From Usnea hakonensis (Eukaryota > Ascomycota > Lecanoromycetes > Lecanorales > Parmeliaceae), in the NCBI GenBank assembly GCA_013423325.1, contig BLJB01000020.1:1-64000 (forward strand): a DNA stretch of 64,000 nucleotides. The letters are read 5' to 3'. Under the pieces are notes generated by a model that was not told the origin of the DNA, made no database searches, and saw only the letters and a list, made by a program, of their open reading frames with translations. Both the position numbers and the translations under genes were made by a program. Shown piece after piece: positions 57,250-64,000 of this stretch (its first letter is position 1; each line of letters opens with the position of its first letter).

Positions 57250-57861
57250 TCATCCAGGGCCGATTCTAGGCCTAGATAGAGACATGTATTAGAACTGTAT
57301 TCTCGTCCTTCCATCTTCGACGAATTGGTAATAATTGGAGCATGCCGTCATAGCAGGAGTGGAAATTGATACATACATGTCGTGATGCTCACTCAAATTG
57401 CTGAGATAGCGATTTAGTTCTTCCACACGCTCTTTGTGAGTCTTGGTACCTTCGCGTTTCAGGCGTTCGTCGAGCTTAAAACATCATCGTCAGTAAGGTC
57501 CGGGTCTAGACACCTTATTCACAGCAACAAGTAAAGATGAGCGTACTCTTTTCCGTCTTCGCTCCTCATGCCTCAGCTCCGCCTCTGTTTTCCCGACTTG
57601 GGGCGGCGTTGTAGCCTCCACATTCCCGAGCTTCCGTTCGCTCTCATCCGTTGGAGTAGACTCTTCTTTTTCGGTCGTAGTGTTCTTGCTATCCTTTATT
57701 GGCTCATCTTTGGATTTATCCGACCTGACATTTGTAGTGGATTCTGATTCCGGAGCTTTTGGGCGCTTCTTCTTGCGAGATTTGGAGACTTTAGAGAATG
57801 AACCCACGCCCTTTAGCTTCAGACCGCCAGAGACTGCAGTTGTGTAGTCGTCTGCTGGCAT
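57250..57861 (-). CDS. FAM32A/DUF1754 homologue (splicing-associated nuclear protein)
   Basis: A small Lys-rich nuclear protein; human FAM32A is found in the catalytic spliceosome. Exons 57861-57547, 57474-57377 and 57271-57250 give 144 aa. It starts MPADDYTTAVSGGLKLKG, continues with a long charged linker, then LDERLKREGTKTHKERVEELNRYLSNLSEHHDM and, from the 22-nt final exon, PRIGPG followed by the stop. This ending is the family hallmark and would be lost if the last exon were missed. An ATG 12 bases upstream (57873) is also in frame. The start lies 172 bp from the divergent endonuclease III gene. Confidence 0.92.
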
Positions 57862-58033
57862 GGCCTCGCGCAAGTAGAGAGAGTGGTGACTACCTGGATG
57901 GTGACGGGTGATAGGGTAATTTTGACTCTATGATAGGGCTGAAATCCGGGGTAAGATCTGCAGATTAGAGGCATCTCGCGCCCACCAAAATCCCTTACCC
58001 GCGTCCAGATCCACAGGCTCTTCAGCCTTCCTC

Positions 58034-59346
58034 ATGAAGACTTCTCGAATTGCGCGAGATACAGCGAAGATCGCTACATCATTCTCCCACGCTGATTTCG
58101 CACCAAGACGACAGACAAGAGCATTTTCTGCTTCGGTACAAGCTTTCTCTGCCAATGGAGGCACTGCCCTTCACAGTCCAGAAAAGAAAGGGGTGAAGCG
58201 CGAAGATATAAGTGACGATGAAACCCTCTCCTCTCTATCTTCGGTTCTTGACATTGAAGATGTTCCGTTCAAAAACCCTGCGTCGAGGAAGCGCAAGAGG
58301 GGTCTTGACAGCCCATCTACAGCCATCACTACGAAATCCACATCCACAAGCACGCGCACTTCGCCCCGCAAAGCCGACGTGAGATCCGAAGCTGGTGCCG
58401 TTGGCAGAACGAAAAAGGCAAAGCGTCAGCCAGCGAAGAGAATTGTCAATGAGGCAGGGGAAACGGTGGTAGAGGCTCCTGCGAAATGGGAAGAAATCTA
58501 CGATTCTGTCAGAGAAATGCGGAGGGAAAAATTGGCGCCTGTTGATACAATGGGGTGCGAGACACTTGCTGAGGAGCATTTGACCCCTCGTGTAAGCTGT
58601 TCGTGACGTCTAGTATATGCAAGGTGCTAATGCTGCTCAAGGACAAACGCTTTCAGACCCTCATCGCCCTAATGTTATCCTCTCAAACGAAAGATACCAC
58701 CAATGCTATCGCGATGCGCCGTCTGCAAACAGAGCTTCCGTCTCCTGGGCTCACACTCGAGAACATCCTCAATGTAGATCCTGTCAAATTAAACGAAATG
58801 ATCTATGTCGTTGGCTTTCACAACAACAAAACACGGTATATCAAAGCGGCCGCGCTGATACTGAGAGACGAACACGCCGGGGACATACCCGATTCAATCG
58901 AAGGGCTCATGGCTTTGCCTGGGGTAGGGCCCAAAATGGCCCATCTCTGCTTGAGCGCTGCTTGGGGCCGAACCGAAGGGATAGGGGTTGATGTGCATGT
59001 TCATCGCATCACGAACCTTTGGGGCTGGCACAAGACCAGAAATCCGGAGGAGACCAGGGCAAGTTTGGAGGCGTGGTTGCCCAAAGAGCGCTGGCATGAG
59101 ATCAATCATTTGCTGGTTGGGTTCGGGCAAACGATTTGTTTGCCGGTAGGAAGAAGATGTGGCGAGTGCACGCTCAGTGAGAAAGATTTGTGTCCTTCAG
59201 CGGTGGTGGATAGGAAGACAACGGTGAAGAAAGTGAAGAGGGAGGTGGTGGCCAAAGGGGATGCGGGTGAGACGGTTGGAGAGATCGAGACAGGAGAAAG
59301 TGTGTTGATTAAGGAGGAGAATGTGTTGGCAGAAGATATTGAATGA
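58034..59346 (+). CDS. nth1: Endonuclease III homologue Nth1 (DNA glycosylase/AP lyase)
   Basis: It removes oxidised pyrimidines and cuts abasic sites in base-excision repair, in nucleus and mitochondria. Exons 58034-58591 and 58642-59346 give 420 aa. The N-terminus (MKTSRIARDTAKIATSF, with many Arg and Ser) looks like a mitochondrial presequence; basic stretches such as RKRKRG suit nuclear import. The glycosylase domain begins around KWEEIYDSVREMR and has LIALMLSSQTKD, the helix-hairpin-helix LPGVGPKMAHL with the catalytic Lys, and VDVHVHRITNLW with the catalytic Asp. The iron-sulphur cysteines are CLPVGRRCGEC...C, with seven residues before the last Cys. The tail after it is Lys/Glu-rich. 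Confidence 0.95.
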
Positions 59347-60182
59347 ATGTTGCGCAATATACAGCCACCGTTATGACCTTTTTCAAGACATGTAAAAGTC
59401 CAGCACCCTCACGGAGTTGCAGCTGGCGCAGGATGAGGATAACAGGAGACAATCAGTGTGAAGTATGCTTCTAAATGCTCATGTGGCTTCTCAACCGTCA
59501 ATTTATTTCCACTACCACAGCCTCTTCCCAGGTTACGAAGAACCGGTAAACCGCATTCGCGATTCATACTTACTCCTACTTCCCTGCATCCCTCCAAATA
59601 ACAATGAGCACCGAAACCCTCCTCCCAAGACCCTCTTCTCCACTTTCCCCGCGGAGCCATCGCCATCGCCAGTCCCTCTCTCAGAACCTCAGAGGATCAC
59701 GTAGTTATCATCAAATAAAACTTCCATTGCTGCTATCAATGCAAGTCTATGGTCGAAACCAGCACAATATTGTGCTGAGCGCTGGACCGACGTGCTTCGA
59801 TGAAGGAAACTTTGAGTTCATTTTACACTTACGGTGGTGGCAAACAAAGACGTTAGGCTTTACTTTCATAGGCTGGAATCAGCGTATAGCAGTGTGATTC
59901 GAATTTTTTTTTATCAAAGTCCAGTATTGTTGGCGCTGAATGAGATATTGTTCCTGAGCTAATATCACGCTTGTCGTGCGCGAACCTCGAACGAGACTAG
60001 CGTTGATTGATAGCGGCATAAATCTTGGCGCCTTGACTCAGCGGACCTCGAGAATCTGCGCTTGCCACAGCAGGCGTTCAGAGGTCACTCCTTGACTTCT
60101 CAGTACTTCATTGTACTTTCTTCTGCCTCCATCCAAACACCACTCCGCGCAGTAGTCGCGTTCACTGATTCGTCGACTCAAA
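59347..60182. other. Spacer with a doubtful small frame
   Basis: A 97-codon frame at 59604-59897 (plus) starts at an ATG with A at -3 (AACAATG), but it has no recognisable motif. It overlaps another frame on the opposite strand (59409-59666). I do not call it a gene. The remainder is upstream sequence of brr2. Confidence 0.4.
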
Positions 60183-63100
60183 ATGGCGGACCCGAACAAC
60201 ATCTCGCAGTACAAATATGCTGCTATGTCCAATCTGGTCTTGCAGCATGATAAACGTTTCTCCACTCGGCGGAATGATGAAGTCACTGGTGATCCTGAGT
60301 CCTTAGCAGGTCGCATCAATATTCGCGACATGGGATCGAGAGACGCTCGTGAGAATGCTCCGAAGCAAAAGAAAAAGACCACAGATCTAAAGAATGTTGA
60401 GCGGGGCAGTATCAGAGAAGGGGAGGAGGTGTTGAAGAGGGAACAGAAGAAGAGGAAGCGAGGCGAACCAGAACAAATGCGAGGGGCTGGCATCCTCTCT
60501 GCGGCAGATGCGCTGGTGGAAGGCTTGAAGTACCGACCTCGGACTCCAGCAACACGGCAGACCTACGATTTGATATTGACAACGACTGCGAATAACCTGG
60601 GTGATGTACCCCATGAGGTTGTGAGGAGTGCCGCAGATGCTATACTTGAGCTTCTCAAGGATGAGAATATGAAGGATTTCGACAAAAAGAAGGAAATCGA
60701 CGATCTGTTGGGTGTTACCATGGACCCAAAGGCCTTCAATGAGCTAGTAAATCTGGGAAAGAAGATTACAGATTATGATGGCCAAGATGAAGATGCGAAT
60801 GTGGACGACGACGGCGCCGGAAATGCCGAGGATGAGGTCGAGCTGGACGAGAAACAGGGTGTAGCCGTAGTTTTCGACGAGTCGGACGATGAGGATGAAG
60901 GTGGTCCAGAGACCTTGGAGGTCAGAGATGAGGACGAGCCTTCTTCAGATGAGGAGGCGGAAAGCGCCGAAATGCAGTCAGATGGCGCCGCTGTCAACGG
61001 CACCGAAGGAAAGGATCCAGTGGAAGGTACAGAAGAAGGCGAAGAAATGATCATCGACGGTAATGTTGATAGTTCAAGCACTAAAAAGGACCGAAAAGCG
61101 GAAATGAACGTTGTCTCCGTAAGAGACATAGATGCATACTGGCTGCAACGACAGATTGGTGTCATCTATACCGACGCTCATATCCAGCAATCGAAGACAA
61201 AAGAAGCGCTGCAGCTTCTCTCTGGTGTCTCGGAAGATGAGGAAGAGAAACCCCTGAGAGAGATTGAGAATGAGCTTATGGAGCTCTTCGATTGGGAGCA
61301 TCATGAGCTGGTTGAGAAATTCATCATGAACCGAGAAAAAATTGTATGGGTTACTCGCTGGCGAAGAGCAGCGGAAGATGTGACTGCCAGAGCTGCGCTG
61401 GAGCACGAGATGAAAGTCGAAGGTCACCGAGCTATTCTCGATGAGCTCGAAGGTAGGAATGACGAGGACGTCGATGATGTTTCGAAGCCCAACAAGAAGC
61501 TTAAGCTTGACGTCATGGACATCGACGTACCATCAGCAGCAACGGAGGGGGCACCTGCGAAGAAGGATGGAGCTTTGCTTGGAGGTCTGCAACCGAAGAG
61601 ACTGATCAACCTTGAGAACCTCGTGTTTGACCAAGGGAATCATCTAATGACGAATCAAAATGTCAAACTTCCCAATGGAACGACGAAGCGGACTTTTAAG
61701 GGATATGAAGAAATTCATGTACCGGCTCCCAAGGCGCGCAAAGATGCTAGCGAGCGCAACAACATGCCAACTTCTGATCTGCCAGAGTGGGCACGGCAAG
61801 GGTTTGGTACTTCAAAAGAGTTGAACCGCATTCAGACGAAATGTTTTCCCACAGCATTCGAGGCAGATGGAAACATGCTGATTTGTGCCCCGACTGGTTC
61901 TGGAAAGACGAATGTGGCAATGCTGGCCATGCTTCGCGAGATTGGAAAGAACCGAAATCCCGAAACTGGGGAGATTATGCTCGACGATTTCAAGATTGTC
62001 TACATTGCTCCTTTGAAGGCTTTAGTCCAGGAACAAGTCGGGAATTTTGGTAAAAGATTAGAGCCATACGGTGTAAAGGTCTCTGAGCTTACCGGTGATC
62101 GACAACTCACCAAGCAGCAGATTGCTGACACCCAAATTATTGTCACAACGCCAGAGAAGTGGGATGTCATTACCCGAAAGGCGACGGATATGAGCTATAC
62201 CAACCTTGTTAGACTTATCATCATCGACGAAATCCATCTTTTGCATGACGACCGAGGCCCCGTACTCGAAAGTATAGTCAGTAGAACTATTCGAAAGATT
62301 GAACAAACTGGAGACCCGGTCCGGCTGGTAGGCTTAAGTGCAACCCTTCCGAATTATCGAGATGTGGCAAGTTTCTTGCGCGTTGATCCCATACACGGTC
62401 TTTTCCATTTTGATGGGTCCTACAGACCATGTCCTCTGCGTCAAGAATTCATTGGAGTCACTGATAAGAAGGCAATCAAGCAGCTCAAGACAATGAACGA
62501 CGTTTGTTATACAAAAGTCATGGAACAGGTTGGCCAGAACAAGCAACAGTTGTTGATTTTCGTACACTCACGGAAAGAAACAGCGAAGACTGCTAGATAC
62601 ATCAAAGACAAAGCCCTAGAGATGGAGACCATAGGGCAGATCCTTCGAAGCGACGCAGCAAGTCGAGAGATACTCGAGGAAGAATCCGGTCAGGTAATGG
62701 ACAGGGACTTGAAAGAATTGATGCCTTACGGATTTGGCATCCATCACGCGGGTATGAGTCGCTCTGATCGGAGCTCCGTCGAAGACCTTTTCGCCGATGG
62801 TTCGCTTCAAGTTCTTGTCTGTACAGCAACGTTGGCTTGGGGTGTCAATCTTCCGGCTCATACTGTCATTATCAAAGGCACTCAAATCTACTCTCCCGAG
62901 AAGGGGAGCTGGGTAGAATTAAGCCCTCAGGATGTTTTGCAAATGCTTGGTCGTGCAGGCCGGCCTCAGTATGATACTTTTGGAGAGGGTATCATAATTA
63001 CAACCCAGAGTGAAATGCAGTACTATCTGTCGCTCATGAACCAGCAACTTCCGATTGAGAGCCAATTCATCAGTAAGTTGGCGGATAATCTTAATGCAGA

Positions 63101-64000
63101 GGTAGTCCTCGGCAACGTCAGGACCCGAGATGAAGCCGTCGAGTGGCTGGGCTATACCTATCTTTTCGTGCGGATGTTGCGCTCACCTGGTCTATACAGC
63201 GTAGGTGCCGAGTATGAAGAAGACAATGCGCTTGAGCAAAAACGTGTTGACCTCATACACTCAGCGGCCACGGTCTTAGAAAGGTCCAGCCTCGTCAGGT
63301 ACGACAAGAAAAGTGGCAAGCTCCAACCCACAGAACTTGGACGGATCGCCTCGCACTACTATATCACCCATACCTCGATGCTGACATACAATCATCATAT
63401 CCAGCCGATGATTACTCCGATCGAACTTTTCAGAATCTTCGCGCTTAGTGATGAGTTTAAGTATATCCCAGTCAGGCAAGACGAGAAGCTTGAGCTTGCA
63501 AAGCTTCTGGGTAGGGTCCCGATTCCGGTCAAAGAAAGCATCGAGGAGCCGCATGCGAAGATCAACGTTTTGTTGCAGGCTTTCATCTCACGACTGAAGC
63601 TGGAAGGCCTTGCTCTGATGGCAGACCTGGTGTACGTTACCCAGTCCGCAGGTCGAATCCTTCGAGCTGTCTTCGAGATCTGCCTAAAGAAGGGTTGGTC
63701 ATCTGTAGCGAAGACTGCTCTAGATCTGTGCAAAATGGCTGAGAAACGGATGTGGCCAACAATGACACCTCTTCGACAATTTCCAACATGCCCACGAGAG
63801 ATTATACAGAAATCAGAAAAGATTGACGTGCCATGGGCAGCGTACTTTGACCTCGACCCTCCACGCATGGGCGAGCTTCTTGGAATGACCAAGTCTGGCA
63901 AAACGGTGTGCAGCCTTGTCCAAAAGTTCCCCCGATTGGAAGTCCAGGCGCAAGTTCAGCCTGTGACGAGGTCCATGCTCCGGATCGAGCTTACGATTAC
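60183..64000 (+). CDS. brr2: U5 snRNP helicase Brr2 (N-terminal part, cut by window end)
   Basis: Brr2 is the DExH helicase that unwinds U4/U6 during spliceosome activation. The frame is open from the ATG at 60183 to the end of the window, about 1272 codons, with no intron seen; full-length proteins are around 2200 residues. It starts MADPNNISQYKYAAMSN. An acidic region lies at about 200-290. The first helicase cassette has APTGSGKT (about 569-576), the DEIH box (about 682), SATLPNYRDVA, FVHSRKETAKTARYI, TATLAWGVNLPAHT, and QMLGRAGRPQYD. The start of the Sec63 unit (HYYITHTSMLTYN to VTRSMLRIELTIT) is reached before the edge. The second cassette lies outside. Confidence 0.97.
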   Translation, partial: MADPNNISQYKYAAMSNLVLQHDKRFSTRRNDEVTGDPESLAGRINIRDMGSRDARENAPKQKKKTTDLKNVERGSIREGEEVLKREQKKRKRGEPEQMRGAGILSAADALVEGLKYRPRTPATRQTYDLILTTTANNLGDVPHEVVRSAADAILELLKDENMKDFDKKKEIDDLLGVTMDPKAFNELVNLGKKITDYDGQDEDANVDDDGAGNAEDEVELDEKQGVAVVFDESDDEDEGGPETLEVRDEDEPSSDEEAESAEMQSDGAAVNGTEGKDPVEGTEEGEEMIIDGNVDSSSTKKDRKAEMNVVSVRDIDAYWLQRQIGVIYTDAHIQQSKTKEALQLLSGVSEDEEEKPLREIENELMELFDWEHHELVEKFIMNREKIVWVTRWRRAAEDVTARAALEHEMKVEGHRAILDELEGRNDEDVDDVSKPNKKLKLDVMDIDVPSAATEGAPAKKDGALLGGLQPKRLINLENLVFDQGNHLMTNQNVKLPNGTTKRTFKGYEEIHVPAPKARKDASERNNMPTSDLPEWARQGFGTSKELNRIQTKCFPTAFEADGNMLICAPTGSGKTNVAMLAMLREIGKNRNPETGEIMLDDFKIVYIAPLKALVQEQVGNFGKRLEPYGVKVSELTGDRQLTKQQIADTQIIVTTPEKWDVITRKATDMSYTNLVRLIIIDEIHLLHDDRGPVLESIVSRTIRKIEQTGDPVRLVGLSATLPNYRDVASFLRVDPIHGLFHFDGSYRPCPLRQEFIGVTDKKAIKQLKTMNDVCYTKVMEQVGQNKQQLLIFVHSRKETAKTARYIKDKALEMETIGQILRSDAASREILEEESGQVMDRDLKELMPYGFGIHHAGMSRSDRSSVEDLFADGSLQVLVCTATLAWGVNLPAHTVIIKGTQIYSPEKGSWVELSPQDVLQMLGRAGRPQYDTFGEGIIITTQSEMQYYLSLMNQQLPIESQFISKLADNLNAEVVLGNVRTRDEAVEWLGYTYLFVRMLRSPGLYSVGAEYEEDNALEQKRVDLIHSAATVLERSSLVRYDKKSGKLQPTELGRIASHYYITHTSMLTYNHHIQPMITPIELFRIFALSDEFKYIPVRQDEKLELAKLLGRVPIPVKESIEEPHAKINVLLQAFISRLKLEGLALMADLVYVTQSAGRILRAVFEICLKKGWSSVAKTALDLCKMAEKRMWPTMTPLRQFPTCPREIIQKSEKIDVPWAAYFDLDPPRMGELLGMTKSGKTVCSLVQKFPRLEVQAQVQPVTRSMLRIELTI

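Noticed and set aside
59604..59897. 97-codon plus-strand frame as a gene
   Set aside because: No motif, overlaps an opposite frame, and its C-terminal half reads like untranslated spacer.

Overview
This window is nuclear DNA from a filamentous ascomycete. The support is many short GT-AG introns (about 48 to 147 bp), fungal-only families (DSC-complex subunit, DUF2417, Ste2-type and cAMP-receptor-like GPCRs, a SesA-type NLR), and one block mutated in the pattern of repeat-induced point mutation (RIP). Leotiomycetes seems the best guess, but nothing I can see proves the class. I place 22 well-supported protein genes and two doubtful or hypothetical ones. I see no rRNA, tRNA or CRISPR array. Exon limits were worked out by hand from splice sites, reading frame and family motifs.

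Layout. 1-2.6 kb: a small AT-rich inverted-repeat element and mostly empty sequence. 2.6-10.5 kb: CCR4 deadenylase and a cAMP phosphodiesterase. 11.7-19.8 kb: a compact housekeeping block with a hypothetical protein, the SNARE Sec20, mitochondrial ribosomal protein mL53, inorganic pyrophosphatase, tRNA dihydrouridine synthase Dus2 and an RFC subunit. 20.4-27.3 kb: a DSC4-like membrane protein, PP2A methylesterase, a DUF2417 hydrolase-like membrane protein and flavin amine oxidase A. 28.2-33.5 kb: a gene-free 5.28 kb block bounded by 35-bp terminal inverted repeats with TA on both sides; inside it CpA/TpG is almost absent. 33.9-41.7 kb: a DUF676 lipase, RNA exonuclease Rex3 and a SesA/NB-ARC/TPR NLR. 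42.9-52.7 kb: amine oxidase B (paralogue of A), a cAMP-receptor-like GPCR, a BRCT-domain protein and the Ste2-type pheromone receptor. 54.6-64 kb: a coiled-coil hypothetical protein, a FAM32A homologue, endonuclease III and the first ~1270 residues of Brr2, cut by the window end.

Most genes are ordinary housekeeping genes and do not form a pathway cluster. The loosely linked themes are cAMP and pheromone sensing (phosphodiesterase, two GPCRs), RNA metabolism (Ccr4, Rex3, Dus2, Brr2, FAM32A), and genome upkeep (RFC, Nth1, BRCT protein). The more unusual items are the RIP-erased element with surviving ends, the two amine oxidases sharing a 19-21 nt microexon, the NLR, the hydrolase-like membrane protein lacking a nucleophile serine, and a 9-mer (TACGGAGTA) repeated many times between genes.
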